NCBI GenBank assembly: GCA_009777415.1
Contig: WRLX01000003.1
Location: 1 to 47,615 of the forward strand
DNA length: 47,615 nt
Source: Oscillospiraceae bacterium
GTDB taxonomy: Bacteria > Bacillota > Clostridia > Oscillospirales > Ruminococcaceae
Direction of reading: 5' to 3'
Position numbers and translations under genes: made by a program. Shown here in pieces: positions 1 through 8,781 of the stretch. Under the pieces are notes generated by a model. It ran no database searches. It saw nothing but the letters and a program-made list of their open reading frames with translations, and had not been told where the DNA came from. The first letter of the stretch is position 1; each line of letters begins with the position of its first letter.

Positions 1-160
1 TTTCCTCAATCGGCTATCAAAAGCTTAAACACGGTTATCGCCCAAAGCACTACATCTTATCGCCATGCTTTTACCCTTTCCTCAATCGGCTATCAAAAGC
101 TTAAACACGGTTATCGCCCAAAGCACTACATCTTATCGCCATGTTTTTGCCCCTTCCTCA
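1..160 (-). repeat. Tandem 76-bp repeat (2.1 copies, continuing off the window edge) downstream of fliP. Each unit has an RBS-like GAGGAAAGGGTAAAAGC, an ATG and a 13-codon ORF (MAIRCSALGDNRV*)
   Basis: TTTCCTCAATCGGCTATCAAAAGC... begins at 1, 77 and (partly diverged) 153. Minus-strand ATGs have their A at 142 and 66. Confidence 0.85.
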
Positions 161-165
161 ATAAG

Positions 166-1044
166 CTATCCGTATCTGAACGATGTGACTATTGCCCCGA
201 CTAACATTTGCCATCCATCAACAAGCACAAACAGCATAATCTTAAACGGCAAAGAAATCATCGCCGGAGGAAGCATCATCATTCCCATTGACATCAGCGT
301 TGATGCAACCACCATATCTATTATCAAAAACGGAATAAACAGCAAAAACCCCATTTGGAACGCCCTTGAAAGTTCGCTTATCATAAAAGAGGGAATGACC
401 ACCCGCAAGCTTAACTGCTCTTGATAGTTAAGGTAATTGACCTCACCTGTAGGCAGTATCGGGATTTGGTTGCCCTCCTCGTCTAAGTCAAACAAAGTCG
501 CATCGGCTAAATCCATGAAAAAACGCATATTAGCCGGGGTTGTCTGTCTAAGCATAAAAGTTTTCAGCGGTTTGCCCGCTTCCTCAACTGCTTCCCACGC
601 AGTATATTCCCCGTTTACATAGGGTCGGTATGCCTCATCATTAATCTGCGCAAATACCGGCCACATAATAAACATTGTAAGGAACAAAGCAAGTCCCGTT
701 AAAACTTGGTTCGGCGGCGTTGATTGGGTACTCATTGCGTTTCTCAAAAACCCGAATACAATTATTATACGGGTAAACGATGTCATCATCAAGAGAATCG
801 ATGGTGCAACCGATAAAATCGTAATCAGCAACAGGATTTCCAACGGCTGTGAGCCGTCTACGCCAATCAAGTCATTTAACGCCGAGGATTCGGGTTCGGG
901 TGCAAGTTCCACCCCTTCGTTAGCCGCATCAGCCATCAGTCCGGTTTCGCCCGGTGCCGATGTTACCGTCATTGTGAGCATGGAAACAAAAAGGGCTATT
1001 ACAGCGAAAAAAACAAAAAATCTCGCAATTTTAAAAACTTTCAT
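166..1044 (-). CDS. fliP: Flagellar biosynthesis protein FliP
   Basis: Signal peptide, then LEILLLITILSVAPSILLMMTSFTRIIIVFGFLRNA...TPPNQVLTGLALFLTMFIM, typical of FliP; position in operon. Confidence 0.97.
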   Translation of the reverse strand: MKVFKIARFFVFFAVIALFVSMLTMTVTSAPGETGLMADAANEGVELAPEPESSALNDLIGVDGSQPLEILLLITILSVAPSILLMMTSFTRIIIVFGFLRNAMSTQSTPPNQVLTGLALFLTMFIMWPVFAQINDEAYRPYVNGEYTAWEAVEEAGKPLKTFMLRQTTPANMRFFMDLADATLFDLDEEGNQIPILPTGEVNYLNYQEQLSLRVVIPSFMISELSRAFQMGFLLFIPFLIIDMVVASTLMSMGMMMLPPAMISLPFKIMLFVLVDGWQMLVGAIVTSFRYG

Positions 1045-1387
1045 CGTCTTTCTCTTTCTTTTTCCCCATAAAACTACTTAATATATCCGAAAAAGGCAAT
1101 ACGCCCTTTTGTGTATTGCTGAACGCCGTTTCAACGTACTCTTCCTCGGTAACCTCTAAGTCCGCCAATTTTTCAACCCGTTGGGATGAAACACCCACTA
1201 ACATAAGCTTGCCGCAGACCGATACAACCAACATCATGGAATCCCGACCCAAAGTCGCTCTGTCAATTACACGCAGTCGCCCGCCTGTAGTGGATATACG
1301 ACGATTAAGCATCCTAAGCCCGAAAAATGTCAAAAACATTAAACCCAAAACACCTAAAAGCGAAACAATCATCCACAAAAATTCCAT
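1031..1387 (-). CDS. fliO: Flagellar biosynthetic protein FliO/FliZ family
   Basis: Single TM followed by RLRVIDRATLGRDSMMLVVSVCGKLMLVGVSSQRVEKL; lies between cheY and fliP. Confidence 0.85.
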   Translation of the reverse strand: MEFLWMIVSLLGVLGLMFLTFFGLRMLNRRISTTGGRLRVIDRATLGRDSMMLVVSVCGKLMLVGVSSQRVEKLADLEVTEEEYVETAFSNTQKGVLPFSDILSSFMGKKKEKDDESF

Positions 1388-1594
1388 TTTTACCCCTTTT
1401 CAATGTTAGTTGCAAAAGTATCAATCTTTCTATATCAGTCAATAAGCTTCTTTGCGCTATGTGGGAAAACCCTTTTCAATACAAGTTGCCGGATTTTTAC
1501 GGATAGTCAAAACAAGAGGATTAACCGCTTTTATTTTCGCGCGTCCCTCCTCTTATTCTACCCTATATTGCCAAACATCCCCTCAAATACTTTC

Positions 1595-1957
1595 TTAGCC
1601 TAATATTTTTGTTACCGTTTGGAGAATCCTGTCCGGCTTAAACGGCTTAACAATAAAGTCAAGCGCGCCTAACTTAATCGCTTCCACAACCATTGCCTCT
1701 TGCCCCATCGCAGAACACATAATTACCTTTGCCGATGGGTTCTTGCCTTTAATCTCTGCCAAAGCCTCAATCCCCGTCTTGTTCGGCATAGTTATGTCCA
1801 TGACTACAAGGTCGGGTTTTTCCGCCTCGTATACTTGGCAGGCGATTTCACCGTCCGCCGCCTCAAGGATATTAGTGTACCCGTTTTTTGTCAATGTGTC
1901 CCTTATAAGCATTCTCATAAATGCGGCATCGTCAACCAGCAATATTTTTTTGTCCAT
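1595..1957 (-). CDS. cheY: Chemotaxis response regulator CheY
   Basis: KKILLVDDAAFMRMLIRDTL...DLVVMDITMPNKTG...VKPFKPDRI; receiver-only protein inside the flagellar operon. Confidence 0.95.
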   Translation of the reverse strand: MDKKILLVDDAAFMRMLIRDTLTKNGYTNILEAADGEIACQVYEAEKPDLVVMDITMPNKTGIEALAEIKGKNPSAKVIMCSAMGQEAMVVEAIKLGALDFIVKPFKPDRILQTVTKILG

Positions 1958-2013
1958 GATAAAAATTACTCCTTAAATTTATTCCTTAAAATTATTTCTT
2001 AAACACGCCAAAC

Positions 2014-3198
2014 CTATTCCTTGCCCAAAGAATCCATGAATTTTGATTTTATTATCTCGGTTATTCTCACGGCAAAGTTGTCATCGATTACCACCACGTC
2101 CCCGCGGGCAATCAAATTCCCGTTTACTACAATGTCCACAGGCGCACCCGCCTGACGCTCAAGCTCAATTATCGTACCGGGGGTGAATCCCAAAATCTCT
2201 TTTACCCTTTTGCGTGCCGTCCCTATTTCTACTGAAATTTGCAACGGAACACCCATAAGAAGTTGCAAATTATCTCGTTGGTCCTCAGTTAAATTAACAT
2301 CGAAGTTCTCGAACTGGTGGAACTGGGCGTTTTGAACATTAATCGGCTGCATTTGCATAGGATACCCTCCGTATTGTTGATACCCGTAAGGGGGCATTAC
2401 CATTCCTTGCTGAACTCCCTGCGGCGGGTAGCCCTGCGGCGGATAACCCGGCGGAGGATAGCTCGGCGGTACTCCTTGCATCGGCGGCATTCCCTGCATC
2501 ATCGGCTGCCCTTGCGGCATTTGATTAGTCGCTTGCGGCATTTGCTGCGACTGTTGTGCCGGGGCAGGCGCGGCAACGGGTTCAGGCTCAGCCTGCGGTG
2601 TGTTAAGGTCAATCAGCCTGTTCGACAACTCCTGTGCCAAAGCAACGCTCATAACCGATACAAACTCGGAGTTTATGACATCTTCAATAGTCAAGTTGAA
2701 GTTTACCGCAACAACCATATCTTCCGGCTCAAAATCCTGAAGCTGCGTGAGATTAATTTGCTCCATTATATGAGGGACCGGAGTTGATATGTCAATGTTC
2801 ATGTCGAGGAATTTAGACAGTGCAGTCGAGCATGAACCCATCATTTGGTTCATAACCTCCGACACCGCGCTTATATTCAGCTCATCAAACTCAAAATCCG
2901 GCAATAGCTCCAACGGCTGACCCATGAGCTGGTTCAAAATCATCTGAACGTCATTTTGCTTGAGAATCATCAGGTTTGAACCGCTTATACCCTTTGTATA
3001 GACAATTTTGACACATATAGCCGGTTCAAGCTCTTCTCTCTTCATTGTCGATGCTTGCAGAACACTTACAGTAGGCGTTGTAATCCAAACCTTGGCATTG
3101 AGCAACTCCGATGCAGCCGTAGCCGCACTGCCCATACCAATATTCATTATCTCGCCTATCGCATCCTTCTGAACATCCGTTATTTCATTAATCGCCAT
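2014..3198 (-). CDS. fliY: FliY: CheC-type phosphatase domain plus FliN/SpoA C-terminal domain
   Basis: Two E-x-x-N motifs (GEIMNIGMG, SEVMNQMMG); C-terminal LLMGVPLQISVEIGTARKRVKEILGFTPGTIIELER; Pro/Gln/Met-rich linker. Confidence 0.95.
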   Translation of the reverse strand: MAINEITDVQKDAIGEIMNIGMGSAATAASELLNAKVWITTPTVSVLQASTMKREELEPAICVKIVYTKGISGSNLMILKQNDVQMILNQLMGQPLELLPDFEFDELNISAVSEVMNQMMGSCSTALSKFLDMNIDISTPVPHIMEQINLTQLQDFEPEDMVVAVNFNLTIEDVINSEFVSVMSVALAQELSNRLIDLNTPQAEPEPVAAPAPAQQSQQMPQATNQMPQGQPMMQGMPPMQGVPPSYPPPGYPPQGYPPQGVQQGMVMPPYGYQQYGGYPMQMQPINVQNAQFHQFENFDVNLTEDQRDNLQLLMGVPLQISVEIGTARKRVKEILGFTPGTIIELERQAGAPVDIVVNGNLIARGDVVVIDDNFAVRITEIIKSKFMDSLGKE

Positions 3199-3237
3199 TT
3201 ATATGTCCAATTCCTTTCCATATACTGCTTTTGCGCT

Positions 3238-4242
3238 TTATGCCTCAAAATCGCTTTTCAGCACAGTTTCAATTTTAATCGCCTTTTTGCTGTTATACAC
3301 CCCGAGTTTCCCATCGAACCAAGTCTGCCCCGCAATATTGAGCATTATGTTTCCGTCTATGCTCTTCCCTAAAGGGATTATATCCCCCATTTGAAGATTC
3401 ATCACATCAAACATATCAAGATTGGTTTCGCCGAGAACCGCAGTCACGTTCAGCAACGACTGCGAAAGAGTCGTCATTATTGTTTCCTTGCGTTCGTCTT
3501 CGCGTGCCGCATCGCTCTTTCTGTTACCCCTTACATTAAAGGTTGCATACTTTTGCATTACTCCGTCTAACTCCAACGCAGGTATACACACCGAAACAAT
3601 TGACTTAATATCGTTCAAGTGAACTTCTAACACCGCGATTACCATTGTATCATCGTACCCAATGTTGGAAATAACCCGTGAGTTTGTCTCAATTTTTTCA
3701 AGCACGGGGTCAAGCTCCACATAGTTTTCCCATGGTTCTTGGAACATTCCTGCCAAGCTTTTAATAATTCCGTTCATTACGTTTATTTCAATCTCGGTGA
3801 AATCCCGCTCCGAATCGGTGTATTCGCCCTTCCCCCCCAATAGTCGGTCTATCATAATATATGATATTGAGTTGGAAAGCTGCACAATCGCAGTAACATC
3901 GTCAACATCCTCATCGTCAACTTTAAGGCTGATAATCCCCATCATTACATAATCGGGCAACGCGTTGTTAAACTCGAAATATTTTTGCTCTTCAATCGAA
4001 ACGAGCGTCACTTTACAGTAAAGCCGCAACAACCCCGTGAGGTAAGACGACATAAGGCGCGCATAATTGTCAAATATATTGTCGAGAATCTTCATTCTCT
4101 CTTTAGTCAGCTTTTTCGGTGCGCGGAAGTCGTAGTCCTTTACCGTGATTTCTACGGCAGAGGGATTTAATTCAAGTGCCTCGCCCGACATGGCGCTGTT
4201 TAGCATCGCGTCTATTTGTTCTTGTGTAAGAGCATCTGCCAA
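3238..4242 (-). CDS. fliM: Flagellar motor switch protein FliM
   Basis: ADALTQEQIDAMLNSAMSG...YDFRAPKKLTKERMKILDNIFDNYARL; TTG start likely after GGGTGGTGATGAG. Confidence 0.96.
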   Translation of the reverse strand: MADALTQEQIDAMLNSAMSGEALELNPSAVEITVKDYDFRAPKKLTKERMKILDNIFDNYARLMSSYLTGLLRLYCKVTLVSIEEQKYFEFNNALPDYVMMGIISLKVDDEDVDDVTAIVQLSNSISYIMIDRLLGGKGEYTDSERDFTEIEINVMNGIIKSLAGMFQEPWENYVELDPVLEKIETNSRVISNIGYDDTMVIAVLEVHLNDIKSIVSVCIPALELDGVMQKYATFNVRGNRKSDAAREDERKETIMTTLSQSLLNVTAVLGETNLDMFDVMNLQMGDIIPLGKSIDGNIMLNIAGQTWFDGKLGVYNSKKAIKIETVLKSDFEA

Positions 4243-4305
4243 CTCATCACCACCCTTATAAATTTAATTTGTTAGTCGCTATTAATCCCGCGGTTACTCC
4301 CGTTG

Positions 4306-5340
4306 TTATTCATTGTTGTCGTCGTTATTATCGGTGCGACCGGACAAAACAGGTATTCCAGGAATTACCGGCCCCCACTCGTCAGCATCGCTGCCTACTA
4401 ATGCCCTGTCATCCGCTTCATCATCGGCAATACCGTAGCGTTCGAGCAGTTTTCTTGCCACCTGTGCAGCTCGGCTGTGGTCTTGTGGAGACGGATGCCT
4501 GTCACCGCCCGGGGTCGCCCCCAATCCATAGTCATGCACAAGCATATCAATAATTTCACCTGTGCGTTCAACCTCAAAATCATTACGGGTAATTACAAGC
4601 TCAACCCGACGATTCCGCCTTCTTGTGGATTCATCTTCGTTAGACAAATAAGGATGATGCTGTGCATATCCCGCTGTTTGGAATTTACTTGACTCAACCA
4701 TTCTCGCCCAATAATCTAAGTAGTCGGTCACGGTAACAGCGCGTTGACTTGATAAATACCAGTCATTTATCCCGCCACGCCCCCCGCCCGGGACTGCCGC
4801 AGTATGACCCGCGACTTCAACCGAATCGATATAATCGCCGACCGCTTTGATTCCGGGGTGGATTAGGTTCAGTGCCGCTCTCCCTGTAGGCAACAATTCA
4901 AAACTATCCGGCGCGAACATAATATCCGCATCAAACCGCACATGAAGTTTCCCCTGCGACATTCCGACTGTAATTGCCGTGCTGAAATCGCTTGCATCAA
5001 CTTTTTCCGACACCCAATTGTACAAATCATCGAAAGTCAGCGGCATCGCACCCGGAACTCCGGGGCGTTCGCCTGTAGCCGTTGCGGGGTCATCGGGACC
5101 GGGATGGTCTTCCTGTTCTTCCGTGCGGCTGTCGTCAGTCGGCTCAACCGCCACAGCTTGGACTGTTTCGCCTCTGAGATTTTTGAACGACTGCATAATA
5201 AACTGCATCCGCGTTTCATCCGGAACAGAAGCCGTGTACATCATAACGAAGAAACAAAGCAACAGTGTTACCATGTCGGCATATGTGTTCAGCCACGCAT
5301 CGGTATTAACCGGCTGCTCTTCCTTTTTTTTCCTTGCCAT
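4306..5340 (-). CDS. motB: Flagellar motor protein MotB (OmpA-like C-terminal domain)
   Basis: WLNTYADMVTLLLCFFVMMYTAS; OmpA-like VEVAGHTAAVPGG...LSSQRAVTVTDYL. Confidence 0.95.
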   Translation of the reverse strand: MARKKKEEQPVNTDAWLNTYADMVTLLLCFFVMMYTASVPDETRMQFIMQSFKNLRGETVQAVAVEPTDDSRTEEQEDHPGPDDPATATGERPGVPGAMPLTFDDLYNWVSEKVDASDFSTAITVGMSQGKLHVRFDADIMFAPDSFELLPTGRAALNLIHPGIKAVGDYIDSVEVAGHTAAVPGGGRGGINDWYLSSQRAVTVTDYLDYWARMVESSKFQTAGYAQHHPYLSNEDESTRRRNRRVELVITRNDFEVERTGEIIDMLVHDYGLGATPGGDRHPSPQDHSRAAQVARKLLERYGIADDEADDRALVGSDADEWGPVIPGIPVLSGRTDNNDDNNE

Positions 5341-5440
5341 AATCGTGTTGACCCCCTTTTTGCAATTTTATTAAGTCTGTTCATTACAGTATAACACAAT
5401 AATTTCAAAAAAGCAACAATTATTTTAATTAAAAAATAAT

Positions 5441-6238
5441 TTATACTGTACCCGCCGCTTTTCCTTTGCTTACATCGGATTTTGCGAGCATAAATTCCAG
5501 TTTTTCCCTAATTAATCTCGGATTAGAACCTGCCGCGATTGACATAACGCCCTCCACAACCAACTGCATACACAAAACTTCTTTGTTGTGTGCGTTTTTA
5601 AGCGCACTCCCCAAAGGTGCAAACAATACATTCGCAAGCAATGAGCCGTAGAAAGTCGTAATAAGGGCAACCGCCATTGAGCCGCCCAAGTCCGAGCCTT
5701 CGTTCCCGAGAGTTACAAGCATCAGGATTAATCCGATAAGTGTTCCTATCATACCGAACGCAGGCCCTAACGCCATACCCTTTTCGCACACCGATATACC
5801 GACCGAGTGACGTTCTGTAGTAAACTCAATCGAGTCCTCAAGCATTGCCCGCACTTTGTCGGGGTCATTCGCGTCAACCACAAGCATAATCGCCTGTTTA
5901 AGGAATACATCCTCGCATTTGTTTGCGGGGTCCTCAAGCGCAAGCAAGCCTTTGCTCCGCGCTGTCTGCGCAAACAATTCGATTTGGTCTATGTATTCCT
6001 TCGGTTTGTGTTTAGGCGGAAAAACCGCAATTTTCACAAGCTTGGGAACTGTTTTTAAAACCTCCATCGGGAACGATGCAATAAGAACGCCAAATACACC
6101 GCCGACGACGATAAGCGCACTGGGTAAATGCGTGAATACGAGTATGCTCGCAAGCGGCCCTTCTTCGCCACCGCTTATGATTCCGAAAAGAACCATCCCC
6201 CAAGCTACAATACTTCCTATAATAAACGTAAGATTCAT
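5441..6238 (-). CDS. motA: Flagellar motor stator protein MotA
   Basis: MNLTFIIGSIVAWGMVLFGIISGG...GPAFGMIGTLIGLILML; adjacent to motB. Confidence 0.95.
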   Translation of the reverse strand: MNLTFIIGSIVAWGMVLFGIISGGEEGPLASILVFTHLPSALIVVGGVFGVLIASFPMEVLKTVPKLVKIAVFPPKHKPKEYIDQIELFAQTARSKGLLALEDPANKCEDVFLKQAIMLVVDANDPDKVRAMLEDSIEFTTERHSVGISVCEKGMALGPAFGMIGTLIGLILMLVTLGNEGSDLGGSMAVALITTFYGSLLANVLFAPLGSALKNAHNKEVLCMQLVVEGVMSIAAGSNPRLIREKLEFMLAKSDVSKGKAAGTV

Positions 6239-6261
6239 GCTGTTTCCCTCTTTAACTTTTA

Positions 6262-6465
6262 TTAATCGTTTGAACGACCGGGTCTGCGCCTCGTCAGTCT
6301 GTTAAATTCCACTATCTTGTCCTTAATCTCGTCAAGTTTTTCCGACACAATGTAACTGTGTCCGTTGTTCATGGTAATCACCGTGTCGGGGGTCTCTTGT
6401 GCCGTTTCAATAAGCAACTCATTAATGAGTATTTCTTTTCCGCCGAGTTTAGTCAATAAAATCAT
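6262..6465 (-). CDS. flbD: Flagellar protein FlbD
   Basis: MILLTKLGGKEILINELLIETAQETPDTVITMNNGHSYIVSEKLDEI. Start at 6465 preferred over the automated extension MCRRGRGKT, which lies in the repeat. Confidence 0.9.
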   Translation of the reverse strand: MILLTKLGGKEILINELLIETAQETPDTVITMNNGHSYIVSEKLDEIKDKIVEFNRLTRRRPGRSND

Positions 6466-6640
6466 AGTTTTACCCCTGCCCCTTCTGCACAATCGGGTGT
6501 TAAAAGTTTCGTTTTCCGCATTTACTCGGATTTACTTTCAAACTTTTACCCCTGCCCCTTCTGCACAATCGGGTGTTAAAAGTTTCGTTTTCCGCATTTA
6601 CTCGGATTTACTCTCAAACTTTTACCCCTGACCCTTCTGC
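6466..6640 (-). repeat. Two tandem copies (76-bp period) of the dispersed upstream-ORF repeat preceding flbD, each with a 13-codon ORF (LRVNPSKCGKRNF*, LKVNPSKCGKRNF*)
   Basis: TTG starts with T at 6617 and 6541; flbD ATG at 6465; exactly 76 bp start-to-start. Short ORFs 6576-6617 and 6500-6541. Confidence 0.85.
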
Positions 6641-6649
6641 ACAATTAGC

Positions 6650-6725
6650 AATAATCTGCACAATTAGCAACGATGAGCCGGCAGTGAGGAGTAAACCTCC
6701 TCAACTGCCAATCACCGATTGCTCA
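6650..6725 (-). other. Long hairpin in the flgE-flbD spacer, with a flanking TTGCTAATTGTGCAGA direct repeat
   Basis: AGCAATCGGTGATTGGCAGTTGAGGAG-GTTTA-CTCCTCACTGCCGGCTCATCGTTGCT is self-complementary. Confidence 0.65.
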
Positions 6726-8636
6726 CTATCTCTTCAAGTTCACAAGTTCTTCAAGCATAGAGTCAGACACTGTGATAATTCTTGAGTTCGCCTGGAATCC
6801 CCTTTGAGTGATAATCATGTCGGAGAATTCGTTCGACAAGTCTACGTTCGACATTTCAAGCGCACCCGAAACAATGAAAGATTCGGATTCCGCCTGAGGA
6901 ATACGCACCTGTGCCGGTCCGGATGCAAGTGTTTCTCTGAAGTAAGATGTACCCACCTGCTGTAAACCTTCCGGATTTACAAAGTCAACAATATCAACAC
7001 GACCCAACAACAGTAACCCGTGAACAGGGTGTTCGCCGTAGATTACGCCGTCTCTGTCAACGAATATATCCGCAGTATCGGGAGTCTGCGGCCCTTGGTA
7101 CGAACCGCCGCGCAACTGCATTGTAGAAAGGCTTGTAAATGCCCTTTGGAAAAAGCTGTCTTCGCCGCCCGACATACCGATTCTGAGTGTCATGTTGTTT
7201 GTAATGCCCGATGAATCAATATTTCCGGCAGTGTATGCGGGGTTATCAATCGTCGGCGGCTGATAAGCCGGGTTGGCAACCATCGGCGCAACAGAACCAT
7301 CGCCGGGGTCAACCCAAGTGGGGTCGGGAATTCTTATAGGTATATCGGGGTCAAAAGCCGGGTTGGGAAGGGTTGCATACACGGGATTTCCGGTCGCATC
7401 AAAGGTAAATGCGCGAACATTGATTATCGGTTGCCCCGCCGCGGGGTCGCCCGCACGTGTTACACCTGCCGTAGATGCCGGATTAGCTCCCGCTCTTGCA
7501 ATTTCCGCTTGGATTTCAGCTTCCGAAACTGCTCTGTCACGCGGCAAAGTTATTTCCAAAACATTTCCGCGCCATTGAGCCGAAACGCCGCCCATTCCCG
7601 CAACAGTTGAAACGGTTACTTCATATCTGTTCCCACTTGCACCCGGTGCAGTTACTTCAAATTCAAGATTAATATCCGTACCCGGAATGCTTCTGTAATT
7701 GTTTGCCCATTGTGCGGCAGTAACCGAAGGTACAGAACTGAATTCAATTTCGAGAGGAAGCAAGGCTTCATCAACATTTACGCCGCCGATACGGATAGCC
7801 TCATTTAAGTCGGTAGCAAACAGATGTGAAATTCTTTCTAAAAGCTCCTGTTCCCATTCTGCGAGTGCCAACATTTCAGCAGGAGTAGGAGGCGCGCTTA
7901 ATGTAGGTTCGGGAGGCATCGGCGCACCCGCCACTACATCGCCCGGTCTTCCCGCAATTGCTTCCGCCCTGTAGTCGTGAGTCAAGTCCATTTGCACGTT
8001 AAGCCCTTGTGTACCGCTCATAATCGCAAAAGGCGAGTTTGAATGGGTAATAGTCAAGCCGATATTACCGCCCGGGCCGTATTGTCCCGCTCTGATTGCT
8101 ATTTCATAGATATTACGTCCCATAACAAATTCACTGATGGCAACTGCGCGTTGGTCGGGTATATCGGGAATAGTTATGTTAATCCTCTGTGATGCGGCTT
8201 GAACTCCTGTGGGGTTGCCCGAAACACCGAGAACCATATTTCCGTTGGGGTCAACTAAGTTTCCGAAATCATCAAGACCGAATCTGCCGAGACGAGTATA
8301 GAAAATGTTGCCCGCTTGGTCCATTACTTGGAAGAACCCGCTGCCCTCAAGTGCCATATCGAACACACTGTCCGAGTAAGTCAAGCCGGACTGGGTCATA
8401 ACTTTGCCCACAGTCCCCAACTGTACACCCATACCTGTTTGAATTGGGTTTACGCCACCTTGTGTAAAGTCACCGCCCGATGCTCTCTGCCTTGTTTGGT
8501 AGTAAACGTCTTTAAAAGTAACAGTCCCCGCTTTAAACGCGGTTGTATTTACGTTAGAGATGTTGTTACCGATAACGTCCATTCTTTGGTTGTGTGTTTT
8601 TAACCCGGTCACTCCGGAATATAGCGATTTAATCAT
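6726..8636 (-). CDS. flgE: Flagellar hook protein FlgE with an enlarged central domain
   Basis: MIKSLYSGVTGLKTHNQRMDVIGNNISNVNTTAFKAGTVTFKDVYYQT...C-terminal GALEMSNVDLSNEFSDMIITQRGFQANSRIITVSDSMLEELVNLKR. Confidence 0.95.
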   Translation of the reverse strand: MIKSLYSGVTGLKTHNQRMDVIGNNISNVNTTAFKAGTVTFKDVYYQTRQRASGGDFTQGGVNPIQTGMGVQLGTVGKVMTQSGLTYSDSVFDMALEGSGFFQVMDQAGNIFYTRLGRFGLDDFGNLVDPNGNMVLGVSGNPTGVQAASQRINITIPDIPDQRAVAISEFVMGRNIYEIAIRAGQYGPGGNIGLTITHSNSPFAIMSGTQGLNVQMDLTHDYRAEAIAGRPGDVVAGAPMPPEPTLSAPPTPAEMLALAEWEQELLERISHLFATDLNEAIRIGGVNVDEALLPLEIEFSSVPSVTAAQWANNYRSIPGTDINLEFEVTAPGASGNRYEVTVSTVAGMGGVSAQWRGNVLEITLPRDRAVSEAEIQAEIARAGANPASTAGVTRAGDPAAGQPIINVRAFTFDATGNPVYATLPNPAFDPDIPIRIPDPTWVDPGDGSVAPMVANPAYQPPTIDNPAYTAGNIDSSGITNNMTLRIGMSGGEDSFFQRAFTSLSTMQLRGGSYQGPQTPDTADIFVDRDGVIYGEHPVHGLLLLGRVDIVDFVNPEGLQQVGTSYFRETLASGPAQVRIPQAESESFIVSGALEMSNVDLSNEFSDMIITQRGFQANSRIITVSDSMLEELVNLKR

Positions 8637-8781
8637 ATTAGATTTTTTCCTTTCGATAGTGCAGCGGTTTTATCGCTTATCTGTCAGTCAAAGCGAATCT
8701 GTCCCCTTTGTCGGCGTTAGACAAGTTAAAAACTGCCCTTGCTCAACAAAAGTCCGACATTTTTTAAGCTGCGTTTTAAAT

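Noticed and set aside
65-424. 119-aa plus-strand ORF starting in the tandem repeat
   Set aside because: Antisense to fliP, no recognisable domain; by-product of fliP codon composition.
1403-1603. 66-aa plus-strand ORF in the cheY-fliO spacer
   Set aside because: No RBS, no similarity, opposite to operon direction; the spacer is better explained by an eroded duplication.
2317-2787. 156-aa Arg/His/Leu-rich plus-strand ORF
   Set aside because: Antisense to the Pro/Gln/Met-rich linker of FliY; low-complexity artefact.
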